Shown here one piece after another: positions 1 to 7,520 of a stretch of 64,000 nt of DNA (the first letter of the stretch is position 1; every line of letters begins with the position of its first letter). The position numbers were made by a program, and so were the translations under genes. The notes under the pieces were generated by a model. That model had not been told where the DNA came from. It searched no databases and worked only from the letters and a program-made list of their open reading frames with translations. The DNA comes from an uncultured Clostridium sp. (lineage in GTDB: Bacteria; Bacillota; Clostridia; Clostridiales; Clostridiaceae), in the NCBI RefSeq assembly GCF_900769625.1, contig NZ_CAAGHK010000090.1, forward strand, positions 1-64,000, given 5' to 3'.

Positions 1-69
1 TACCAGACCGGTACGCACGGTGGTGTGAGAGGACGGAAAATAAAATAATTATTTTTCTCCTACTCGGTT
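1..69 (+). mobile_element. 3' end of a group II intron (domains V and VI)
   Basis: The first bases read like the distal half of a bacterial group II intron domain V (GTACGCACGGTGGTGTGAGA), followed by a domain VI-like hairpin whose arms are the A-rich stretch at about 37-45 and the T-rich stretch at about 50-57, ending in CTCCTACTCGGTT. The CCTACTC end with an unpaired A is typical of the lariat branch region of these introns. The rest of the intron, including any reverse transcriptase, lies outside the window. The 3' splice site is probably within a few bases of 69. The identification is from remembered consensus, so it is likely but not certain. Confidence 0.6.
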
Positions 70-263
70 AGATTAAAATGCAGATATTAATTTGAATAGT
101 ATATGGAAGTAGTATAGGATTATTTTGATAAAATAGCATGTAATATGTAAAATATTTAATAAATTATGAAGAAATTATAAAAATATATAGCCAAAGTTTA
201 CCATTGGAATTATAATGAAATAGTGTACTATTAATGAAATAGTAAAATTAAGGGGGGCATAAC

Positions 264-1565
264 ATGAAAAAGATAAAAATAGCACTACTAGGATTGGGGA
301 ATGTTGGTCGTGGTGTTTGGATGATCTTAAATTCTAATAAAGAAGAAGTAATGAAGCGATGCGGTTATGAAGTAGAAATCGCAAAAGTCCTTGTAAGAAA
401 TAAGAATAAGCCAAGACCTGTTCAGCTTCCAGACGAAATTGTGACAACTGATTTTAATGAAATATTAAATGATGACAACATTAAAATAGTTGTTGAAGTT
501 ATGGGAGGAATGGAGCCGGCAAGAGATTATATACTTAAATGTATGGAAAAGAAAAAACATATAGTTACTGCAAATAAAATGCTTCTTGCAACAGGTGGTG
601 ATGAGTTATTCCAAAAAGCTGATGAAATGGGAATAATGTTTCAGTATGAAGCCAGTGTTGCTGGTGGAATTCCGATAATCAAATGTATCGACGAAAGTCT
701 TACAGCAAATAAAGTTGAAACTTTATATGGTATCGTCAATGGTACTACTAATTATATTTTAAGTAAAATGGAACTTGAAGGAGCCGCTTTTGGTGATGTT
801 TTAAAGGAAGCTCAGGAAAAGGGATATGCAGAAGCAGATCCAACTTCTGATATAGAAAGTTATGATGCACAGTACAAGCTTGCTATTTTAGCATCATTAG
901 CATTTGGTACAAAAATTGATGTGGATAATGTTTATAGAGAAGGTATAACAAAGATAACAGATGTAGATATGAAATATGCAAGTGAATTAAAAATGGCAAT
1001 AAAACTGCTTGCAATAGCTAAGGAAATTGATGGAAGAGTTGAGCTAAGAGTACATCCAACAATGATTCCAAAGAAACATCCGCTTGCCAATGTATATGAT
1101 TCTTACAATGCAGTATTTATCAAAGGTAATGCAGTTGGAGACTTAATGTTCTACGGAAGAGGGGCAGGAGATCTTCCTACAGGTAGTGCAGTTGTAAGTG
1201 ATATTGTATCAATTGTCAGAAGTGATGTTAACACTGAAAATGAAAATCCAGTAGTTAAGAATAACTTATGGAAGAGAGAAATCAAGGCAATGTCAGAAGT
1301 AGAGAGTAAGTATTATGTAAGAGCTACTGTACTTGATGAACCTGGTGTTCTTAGCGAAATAACAACAATATTAGGTAAGAATAATGTAAGTTTACGTTCT
1401 GTAATTCAAAAAGGCGATGAAGAAGATGGATTAGTTACAATAGTTTTAGTCACTCATAAAACTATTGAAGCAGAATTGATGAAATCTATAAAAGAAATCA
1501 AAGAATTAAAAGGAGTAAATAAGATTGATAATATAATAAGAATTGAAGATTTTAAACAGAAGTAA
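264..1565 (+). CDS. hom: Homoserine dehydrogenase
   Basis: Catalyses NAD(P)H-dependent reduction of aspartate semialdehyde to homoserine, the branch point towards threonine and methionine, in the cytoplasm. The 433-residue protein starts with a Rossmann glycine motif GLGNVGRG at residues 11-18, contains the family signature region EADPTSDIESYDAQYK near 192-207, and ends with an ACT regulatory domain from about residue 350 (YYVRATVLDEPGVLSEI), which usually confers threonine feedback inhibition. The length is normal for the ACT-containing form. An AAGGGGGG ribosome site lies 7 bases before the ATG. No thrB or thrC follows, so the pathway genes are dispersed. A TATAAT at 211-216 could be its -10 box, but the -35 is poor. 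Confidence 0.95.
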   Translation: MKKIKIALLGLGNVGRGVWMILNSNKEEVMKRCGYEVEIAKVLVRNKNKPRPVQLPDEIVTTDFNEILNDDNIKIVVEVMGGMEPARDYILKCMEKKKHIVTANKMLLATGGDELFQKADEMGIMFQYEASVAGGIPIIKCIDESLTANKVETLYGIVNGTTNYILSKMELEGAAFGDVLKEAQEKGYAEADPTSDIESYDAQYKLAILASLAFGTKIDVDNVYREGITKITDVDMKYASELKMAIKLLAIAKEIDGRVELRVHPTMIPKKHPLANVYDSYNAVFIKGNAVGDLMFYGRGAGDLPTGSAVVSDIVSIVRSDVNTENENPVVKNNLWKREIKAMSEVESKYYVRATVLDEPGVLSEITTILGKNNVSLRSVIQKGDEEDGLVTIVLVTHKTIEAELMKSIKEIKELKGVNKIDNIIRIEDFKQK

Positions 1566-1650
1566 TTATTACGAATACATTTTAATAATTATTATGGATA
1601 TATTTTGTAGATACTGATATATAATGTGATTAATGATATTTTAAAAATAA

Positions 1651-1753
1651 GAGCTATATGACTGACGGATGTGGAATAGCCATATGAAGTATAGCATATA
1701 AAAAAGATCCGACCGTCTGGACATAAAGAGCCATGACTAGTTGGCTCTTTTTA
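1651..1753 (+). promoter_or_regulatory. ZTP (pfl) riboswitch with its own terminator, no downstream gene
   Basis: The segment TATATGACTGACGGA then GTGGAA, GAAGTATAGC and CCGACCGTCTGG matches the ZTP-sensing pfl aptamer closely, as I remember the Fusobacterium ulcerans example. P1 is GCTATA (1653-1658) with TATAGC (1690-1695). P2 is ATGTGG (1669-1674) with CCATAT (1680-1685). The pseudoknot is GACGG (1664-1668) with CCGTC (1713-1717). The P3 pair is TCC/GGA where the known aptamer has GCC/GGC, a compensatory change. An intrinsic terminator follows at once: AAAGAGCCA (1725-1733) pairs with TGGCTCTTT (1742-1750) before more T. Such switches normally turn on purine or folate one-carbon genes when ZTP builds up. 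Here the next intact gene starts at 2380, behind another terminator. Confidence 0.85.
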
Positions 1754-2002
1754 TATTCAGGACTGATTTTATCTAGGTACGACTGAGGGAACTGAATAAT
1801 ACTATTTTTGATGCAGTACATATACACTTATTTCGAGTTTGCACTATATACAGTAGGAATCATTAAGGTTAGAGTATAATTTTAGTAGGCACAAAAGGTA
1901 ATGAAAACCATATGAAAAAGGAGATGCAAAAAAACATCTCCCATATACATAAATTATCCATTATAATTTTATTGCTGAGATAAAAAGAATGGAGATGAAT
2001 TT

Positions 2003-2218
2003 ATGCATAATAATAGTTTAGAATATTCAAGACGTATATATGAGATGTGTAATTAGATTATAAGCGGAAAGTATTTATATATCAGAAAAATAAACAAGCC
2101 TCCAAGAGGAATACTTCTAAAATTTAGTGACTGCTATGCCATTGCATTTCACTGGTTTATAAATACAATTTCCACATATTATTATAGTATTTTGTGTATA
2201 GAAGTATTATCCTTATAA
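2003..2218 (+). other. Possible relic reading frame with one amber codon
   Basis: From an ATG at 2003 behind GGAGATGAA, a frame of 71 codons is open to 2218 except for a single TAG at 2054-2056. The first 17 residues begin MHNNSLEYSRRIYEM. I recognise no family. The phrase SLEYSR also occurs in a short ATG-led frame at 4063-4098 (METSLEYSRLI), which suggests the two sites may hold remnants of one short gene. The region between the ZTP switch and the terminator at 2227 holds nothing else I can name, apart from a small hairpin at about 1921-1942. Confidence 0.2.
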
Positions 2219-2226
2219 TATATGTA

Positions 2227-2263
2227 CCTCTGTATTTTGATAGCTTAAATACAGAGGTTTTTT
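2227..2263 (+). terminator. Strong intrinsic terminator
   Basis: CCTCTGTATTT (2227-2237) pairs with AAATACAGAGG (2247-2257), followed by six T. It insulates the 542-residue membrane protein at 2380 from anything transcribed through the ZTP switch region. Confidence 0.85.
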
Positions 2264-2379
2264 ATGTCTGCATATATTAATTTTAATAAAATTTAAGAAA
2301 AAATTATGAAAAGGTATATGGTATTTGAAAACTTATTATGTTATAATTTCAACCATAATAAGTTGATGGAGGAGTTTTC

Positions 2380-4008
2380 ATGGATAAGAAAAAAGAATTT
2401 TTTAGATTTATAAAAATTTTGATAGCAGCATATCTGATTGCGGGTATATTTATATTATTTAATGGAAGCCTTGTGCTTGATATAAGTCTTAATGCACTGA
2501 CAATCGCAGGAATATTTGTTGTTTGTACGGTAGGTTACGGAGCTTTTATAAAGAATAAAAAGTATATACTGACTGCTTTTGGTGCAGCTTTAGTATATAT
2601 TGTGGCTTTAGCAGCATGCAGCCCGCTAATAAATTATAATGCACATAGAAATTTGATTGGTAATGTTGAGGAAGTGGATTTTTCAAGTGAAATAAAATAT
2701 ATCGATTTAAATCAGCTGCCAACTATAGATAAGGAGCTGGCAGGCAAACTTGCAGATAAAAAACTTGGTGAAATTGCCAGCCTTGGAAGCCAGGTTACAG
2801 TTGGTGAGCTTCACCTCCAAAGTATTAATGGAGAACTTTACTATGTAGCACCGCTTGAACATTCATCATTTTTAAAATGGATAACAAACAGAGAGGGTAC
2901 AAAGGGATATATTAAAGTCAGTGCAACAAACCAGAATGATGTTGAACTTGTTACTGAATTGAACGGAGCACCTGTCAATATAAAATATCTTGATTCAGCG
3001 TATTTTTTCAGTGATTTAGGTCTGGCAGCATATTTAAGAGATTTGAAAGCCGGCCATACAGATTATACTTTTGAACTTGATGATAATGGCAAGCCTTACT
3101 GGGTTATAACAAGATATGATAATGCAGTGGGAATTTCAGAGGCAAAGGCAATTGGCGTACTTGTTCTTGATGCACAGACTGGAGAGTCAAACATCTATGA
3201 TATAGACAATGCGCCACAATGGATTGATAGAATTCAGCCAAAGAGCTTCATAAACAGATATGTAAACAAATGGGGAGAATTAGTACATGGGGTGTTCAAC
3301 TTTACTGATAAGGATAAGCTAAAGGCAACAGATGGAATGAACATAATATATAATGATAATGCATGTTATTACTATACCGGTGTAACATCGGTCGGAAGTG
3401 ATGAATCTCTTGTTGGATTTACACTAACAGATACGAGAACTGGAGAGACAAAGTTTTATAAGACTTCTGGAGCAACAGAAAATGCTAGCATGAAGTCTGC
3501 TGAAGGTAAAGTACAACAGTATGGATATACAGCAACATTCCCATACTTGATCAATATACAAAATGAACCAACTTATTTTATGACGCTTAAGGATTCAAAT
3601 GGACTTGTTAAGCAGTATGCAATGGTTAATGTTAAAAATTATAATACTGTTGGTGTAGGGGACACACTTCAGGGGACTTTAAACAAGTATCTTGAAGGTT
3701 TGACAAATACAAGTATTTCTCTTGAAGGAGGAAATAATGAAGAAACAGTTTCTGGTGAAGTAGAGAGAATTGGTGTTGTAATAAAAGATGGAACTAGTAT
3801 ATATGACATGAAATTAAAAGGTGATGATAATATATTCCAAGTCTCAACTGAAACAGCAAGAGATGCTGCACTTACAGCAGCCGGAGATAGTGTTGAAATG
3901 AAATTTATAAAAGTTGGTTCAAGCAGATATATCATTGTTAATTCTTTTATCAATAATTCTCTTGGAAATGTGGAAGAACAGCAGAAAGAACAGGAAGAAA
4001 ATAAATAG
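2380..4008 (+). CDS. Membrane-anchored protein of unknown function
   Basis: I do not recognise the family. The 542-residue protein starts with three closely spaced hydrophobic segments (about residues 11-28, 33-56 and 61-82), followed by a soluble part of about 450 residues with no cysteine-rich or catalytic motif I can identify. The soluble part has many aromatic and Gly/Asp turns, suggesting a beta-rich domain, and ends in a Glu/Gln-rich tail (EEQQKEQEENK). It is preceded by GGAGG seven bases before the ATG. It stands alone, with a terminator upstream and a new promoter downstream. Whether the large domain is outside or inside the cell cannot be decided from the sequence. Confidence 0.8.
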   Translation: MDKKKEFFRFIKILIAAYLIAGIFILFNGSLVLDISLNALTIAGIFVVCTVGYGAFIKNKKYILTAFGAALVYIVALAACSPLINYNAHRNLIGNVEEVDFSSEIKYIDLNQLPTIDKELAGKLADKKLGEIASLGSQVTVGELHLQSINGELYYVAPLEHSSFLKWITNREGTKGYIKVSATNQNDVELVTELNGAPVNIKYLDSAYFFSDLGLAAYLRDLKAGHTDYTFELDDNGKPYWVITRYDNAVGISEAKAIGVLVLDAQTGESNIYDIDNAPQWIDRIQPKSFINRYVNKWGELVHGVFNFTDKDKLKATDGMNIIYNDNACYYYTGVTSVGSDESLVGFTLTDTRTGETKFYKTSGATENASMKSAEGKVQQYGYTATFPYLINIQNEPTYFMTLKDSNGLVKQYAMVNVKNYNTVGVGDTLQGTLNKYLEGLTNTSISLEGGNNEETVSGEVERIGVVIKDGTSIYDMKLKGDDNIFQVSTETARDAALTAAGDSVEMKFIKVGSSRYIIVNSFINNSLGNVEEQQKEQEENK

Positions 4009-4173
4009 CATGAAAACAAAAATGTCGAATTTTTAGATAAAGAAGATGGACATAATTAGGAAATGGAAACTAGTTTAGAGTATTCACGATTGATTTGAGT
4101 GTTATTATATAAATGCTCGATATAGTGCTGATGATAATATTTACAAAACTCTATAAAAAATAATAATAAAGTC

Positions 4174-4202
4174 TTGTGTTTTGAGCAGGGTCGTGATATA
4201 AT
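4174..4202 (+). promoter_or_regulatory. Sigma-A type promoter of the zinc-ribbon gene
   Basis: TTGTGT (4174-4179), a 17-base spacer and a perfect TATAAT (4197-4202). Transcription would start near 4209 and give a leader of about 105 bases before the ATG at 4315. Confidence 0.6.
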
Positions 4203-4254
4203 ACTATTGTTCCGAAAAGGAAACATTAATATTCAAAGATTTAATTTAATTAAA

Positions 4255-4310
4255 AATTTCTCCTTATGAGAAAGTATTAGTTGACTAAGTCTTTAAATAA
4301 GGAGGAAATT
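4255..4310 (+). promoter_or_regulatory. Leader hairpin that buries the ribosome-binding site
   Basis: AATTTCTCCTTAT (4255-4267) is complementary to ATAAGGAGGAAATT (4297-4310) with a single bulged G, so the AAGGAGG ribosome site of the zinc-ribbon gene would be fully base-paired. The intervening bases can extend the structure: AAAG (4271-4274) with CTTT (4291-4294), and TTAG with CTAA around a TTGA tip. No terminator-like T run lies inside, so control would act on translation. This could be a thermometer, a protein-binding site or a riboswitch platform. The pairing is seen in the sequence, the regulation is inferred. Confidence 0.6.
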
Positions 4311-4314
4311 AGTA

Positions 4315-4470
4315 ATGGAAGATAAGACTATCATATGCAAAGATTGTGGAAAGGAATTCGTTTTCACAGTTGGAGAACAAGAATTCTACAAAGAAAAAGG
4401 ATTTGAAAACGATCCAGTAAGATGCCCAGATTGTAGAAGAGCTAGAAAGCAACAAAACAATAGAAGATAA
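4315..4470 (+). CDS. Small zinc-ribbon protein (zf-trcl type)
   Basis: A 51-residue protein with two cysteine pairs, CKDCG near residues 9-13 and CPDC near 38-41, ending in a basic tail (RRARKQQNNRR). The spacing fits the 'probable zinc-ribbon' family common in clostridia, whose function is unknown. The basic tail suggests nucleic-acid binding. The ribosome site AAGGAGG lies 7 bases upstream but sits inside a long hairpin. It is monocistronic: it has its own promoter and a strong terminator (AAGACCATAAGAGTT paired with its complement, 4485-4518). Confidence 0.85.
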   Translation: MEDKTIICKDCGKEFVFTVGEQEFYKEKGFENDPVRCPDCRRARKQQNNRR

Positions 4471-4484
4471 TTTATATTGTAAAT

Positions 4485-4518
4485 AAGACCATAAGAGTTT
4501 AACTCTTATGGTCTTTTT
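4485..4518 (+). terminator. Intrinsic terminator of the zinc-ribbon gene
   Basis: A perfect 15-base inverted repeat, AAGACCATAAGAGTT and its complement, with a very short loop and a T run. Confidence 0.9.
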
Positions 4519-4520
4519 TG

Positions 4521-4634
4521 AGGTATATGAAAGTATAAAAATTTTTGAAACTGAAACCTAGTTATACCAATGGATTAAGAGGCATAAAAAGGCTAAAGTG
4601 TTATCCACAAAGTGGGCGTGGCGCAGCCACTTTT
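4521..4634 (+). repeat. 114-bp dispersed repeat, copy 1
   Basis: The 114 bases from AGGTATATGA to GCCACTTTT recur at 22866-22979 with three substitutions and no gaps. The right end can fold as AAAGTGG(...)CCACTTT followed by T, a terminator-like hairpin, with an alternative inner hairpin GTGGC-GCA-GCCAC. Just before it is TTATCCACA, identical to the DnaA-box consensus. No open frame crosses the element on either strand. It lies directly after the terminator of the zinc-ribbon gene. It may be a small RNA gene family or a miniature mobile element. I could not identify it. Confidence 0.8.
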
Positions 4635-4784
4635 TTATGTGTAAATTAATATATGATTTCTATAAATGTTAATTTGGGAATCAAGTTAAAAAATATATTG
4701 AGGTATAGTATACAAATGATGCAGCTGAAAAGCAGATTTTAGGAACAATTCTTTTCAGCTGTAGGAAAAACTATATAAATATTA

Positions 4785-4937
4785 TCAATTTATATGCTCA
4801 CTCTGAAATCCTTCTCTTTTTACTGAATGTTTCTTTAGATTAGGATTATGGTTGTGATTTTCTTCTGTTATAGGAGTCTGATAATTACATTTTTCCATTC
4901 TTGCATATTTGTTATCGGGTTGACTGTCTTTTGTCAT
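4785..4937 (-). CDS. Small hydrophilic protein, 50 residues, unknown function
   Basis: An ATG at 4937 is preceded on the minus strand by GAGGAGG seven bases upstream, a near-ideal ribosome site. The product begins MTKDSQPDNKYARMEKC and is rich in Asn, His and Lys, with no membrane segment or motif. An 11-base inverted repeat (CAGCTGAAAAG at 4722-4732 with CTTTTCAGCTG at 4751-4761) lies just downstream, but has no T run on this strand. It resembles in style another small hydrophilic gene at 11470-11667, but the sequences are not clearly related. Confidence 0.65.
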   Translation of the reverse strand: MTKDSQPDNKYARMEKCNYQTPITEENHNHNPNLKKHSVKREGFQSEHIN

Positions 4938-5364
4938 TAAAAAACCTCCTCATTAGCTGAAATATTTATCTGTGTTCTAATAAAATTTCAATGGTATTAT
5001 TTTAAAAATAATTTTATAAAGTTAATCTTTAAATAACATTATTTATTAGAACATAACTATTTTTTCACGTGACTGCAAAAAATATTCCTGGGAGATTTTC
5101 TATAGTATTTTTATCAAAAATAACTTCTAAAATAGACAAAATTATAGATTATATGATAGATAAATAATGAAGATGTAAAAGAAGATTATACTTTATTGAA
5201 ATAAAATAGATGTGGGAAGTAAAATGAAAGGTTGATAAGATTATTTAATTATTGTAAAATATAGGAAAAGATATATTGGCTTTTTTGAGTTAAGGTCTAC
5301 AGATGCAGAATTTTAGAAATAGTTACTTATAAAACAAGAAAATAAAGAGGAGGGTTGAGACATC
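4938..5364. other. Intergenic, 427 bases, nothing identified
   Basis: AT-rich spacer between the divergent small gene at 4785-4937 and the gene at 5365. Promoters for both must lie here, but I see no convincing -35/-10 pair, no strong hairpin and no frame. Confidence 0.5.
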
Positions 5365-6159
5365 ATGGAAAATACCCAGAATTTATTAAGAAACGGATTA
5401 GAATTTTTAGAAGAGCGCAGAGTAAATAAATCGAACAAGGTTCTGATTATGGAAAAAATTTTATCATATAGTCCTACTTTAGAGAATGGAATAGAAAAAT
5501 ATAAGATAGAAAATCGAAGGTTCACATTATTTATATTATCTAGCGTTTTGTTAATCGATGTTCCAATAATTTCATTACCATGTTGTGTTATAGCTACTGT
5601 TTTTCTAGTTAAAATGCTCCATCTCATAAAGTATAGAAGCATTAATAATATTGTCAAGAAAATGGGAAAAGATATTATATATAGAGGGATATATAATAAG
5701 TGTGTTGTTGAAGGTATGGTAGAGGATTTCAAAGGTCAGTATGGAGAAGATGTTATTGAGTATTACGAACTTGTTTATATGGTTAAAAAATATGAAGCTT
5801 TTGTTATAAAAATAGAACAGCTATTGAAAAATACGTCAAAGAATAAAAATCCTATAAACTGTAATGAAAAATGTATATATAGAGATTATGGTGGTAATGA
5901 AATGATTAGTGAGGATTGTGATAAAATTGAAAAAAATACATCATTGATGGGAAATGACAAGAATTTCAATACTCAGTATTCACTTTTGTATAAAAATGAA
6001 GATGGTGAAATTAAAAGAATAAACAGGGCAATAGAATTTTTTGATGATAAAAGTAAAGAGAACGATGCCGTTGTACTGAAGGGAGGGATCAAAAAGGACA
6101 AGAATCTGACAGTGTATTTATATAAGAAGAATAATGAACTGCAGAATAATGCATTGTAG
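5365..6159 (+). CDS. Membrane protein of unknown function with a charged tail
   Basis: A 264-residue protein that I do not recognise. One strongly hydrophobic stretch of about 35 residues (about 53-90, TLFILSSVLLIDVPIISL onwards) could form a hairpin of two membrane segments, leaving both ends in the cytoplasm. The remaining 170 residues are rich in Lys, Glu and Asn, with a few cysteines (CNEKC near 171-175). It starts at the ATG 14 bases after AGAGGAGG. Spacing is long, but there is no better start. It appears to be a single-gene unit. Confidence 0.7.
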   Translation: MENTQNLLRNGLEFLEERRVNKSNKVLIMEKILSYSPTLENGIEKYKIENRRFTLFILSSVLLIDVPIISLPCCVIATVFLVKMLHLIKYRSINNIVKKMGKDIIYRGIYNKCVVEGMVEDFKGQYGEDVIEYYELVYMVKKYEAFVIKIEQLLKNTSKNKNPINCNEKCIYRDYGGNEMISEDCDKIEKNTSLMGNDKNFNTQYSLLYKNEDGEIKRINRAIEFFDDKSKENDAVVLKGGIKKDKNLTVYLYKKNNELQNNAL

Positions 6160-6484
6160 TTAATTTATGATAATAACATAAAGGTTTTTATTAAAAACTT
6201 CTATTAATTTTAGTATGTTATGCAACTAATATTCAATAGGAGTTGTTTTTTTTTCTTATTTATAATAAAATCATATGGGTGAATTTAAACCTGGTAGATA
6301 ATTTTATGAAGTAAATGAGATAAATTCTGCATTGATTAATAGCTGAAGAAGAATTTTAACATAATTTAGTAAAACATTATTTAATAATGATTTTTTTTAG
6401 AATAATGAATATTATTATTTACTGGTTTGAAAGAATAAAAATATGTTTTGATTTTAGCCTGAGATAGTAACAGAAAATAAAATT
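6160..6484. other. Intergenic, 325 bases
   Basis: A weak hairpin AAGGTTTTT/AAAAACTT around 6181-6203 may end the previous transcript. Otherwise it is AT-rich with no recognisable gene. Confidence 0.4.
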
Positions 6485-6508
6485 ATCTGATTAATATATT
6501 AATCAGAT
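6485..6508. promoter_or_regulatory. Perfect 24-bp palindrome next to the udk ribosome site
   Basis: ATCTGATTAA-TATA-TTAATCAGAT reads identically on both strands and ends three bases before the GGAGG of udk. It could be an operator for a dimeric repressor, or a hairpin at the 5' end of the message that affects ribosome loading. Confidence 0.55.
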
Positions 6509-6521
6509 TTTGGAGGAAAAT

Positions 6522-7139
6522 ATGCAAGATGTAATGATAATTGGTATAGCTGGTGGAAGCGGGTCAGGTAAGACAACATTAGCTCAAAAAATTAAAGATG
6601 TTTTTGATGATAAGATTTCAATTCTTTGTCATGACTACTACTATAAATCAAATGAAGGGATACCTATGGAAGAACGTAAGAAACTTAATTACGACCATCC
6701 AGATTCATTTGATACAAATCTTTTAATTGATCAGCTTAAGCAGCTTAGAGATGGTAAGTCAATAAACCATCCAGTATATTCTTTTGTTGAACATACAAGA
6801 TTAGATGAAACAGTAGAAGTAAAGCCAACAAAAGTAATAATTGTTGAGGGAATACTTATATTTGAAAATAAAGAACTTTGTGATCTTATGGATATCAAGG
6901 TATTTGTAGATACAGATGGCGATTTAAGAATTATAAGAAGACTTCTTAGAGACGTACAGGAAAGAGGAAGAGATATTGATTCTGTAGTAAATCAATATTT
7001 AAGCACAGTTAAGCCTATGCATGAAGAATTTGTTGAGCCAAGCAAGAGAAGAGCAGATATAATAATTCCAGAAGGCGGTGCAAATGACGTTGCATTAAGC
7101 ATGCTTCTAGAAAAAATCAGAAACTTCATCAATAATTAA
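6522..7139 (+). CDS. udk: Uridine kinase
   Basis: Phosphorylates uridine and cytidine to UMP and CMP in pyrimidine salvage, in the cytoplasm. The 205-residue protein has the P-loop GIAGGSGSGKTT at about residues 8-19 and the family sequence CHDYYYK near 35-41. A longer frame begins at a TTG at 6510, but that codon overlaps the GGAGG ribosome site, so the ATG at 6522 is the start. The length matches the family (about 205-210). A 24-bp palindrome lies right before the ribosome site. Confidence 0.95.
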   Translation: MQDVMIIGIAGGSGSGKTTLAQKIKDVFDDKISILCHDYYYKSNEGIPMEERKKLNYDHPDSFDTNLLIDQLKQLRDGKSINHPVYSFVEHTRLDETVEVKPTKVIIVEGILIFENKELCDLMDIKVFVDTDGDLRIIRRLLRDVQERGRDIDSVVNQYLSTVKPMHEEFVEPSKRRADIIIPEGGANDVALSMLLEKIRNFINN

Positions 7140-7520
7140 TAGTTTATTAATAAAAGTTACTAAAAATATTTAGTAACATAAATACATAGATTTAAACAAT
7201 ATAATCAGATACATATAAAGCTTCTATATAATGATATTCTAATACAGGAATGGAATTTTAAGGTGTAGGGGCTTTTTTGTTTGGAAGTTATTTAGATAAT
7301 TATGATAAAGCAGAAATAGAATGAGGAGAGGATTATGTCAGACAATTTATTTCGTTAAGAAAAAATTAATATAACTTTAATTAGTAATTTATTGAGGATA
7401 TGATTTTTATAATCTATAATTAAAACAAAGTGATTTTTATATATTATTTTGTTATTGTGGATATAATGACTGGTATATAATAAAAAGATCATAATATTTA
7501 TTATGGAAAGGAATTAAAGT
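7140..7520. other. Intergenic, 381 bases, with a hairpin and a very short frame
   Basis: GTTACTAAA paired with TTTAGTAAC (7155-7177) may terminate udk transcription weakly. At 7335 an ATG behind AGGAGAGG opens a frame of only seven codons (MSDNLFR, then TAA), possibly the stub of a lost gene. Nothing else was recognised. Confidence 0.4.

Noticed and set aside
3669..4019. Minus-strand frame of 116 residues
   Set aside because: Shadow of the 542-residue membrane protein gene, Ser/Phe-rich as expected from reading AT-rich coding DNA backwards.
7335..7355. A seven-codon frame behind AGGAGAGG
   Set aside because: Too short to call a gene. Mentioned only in the intergenic note.
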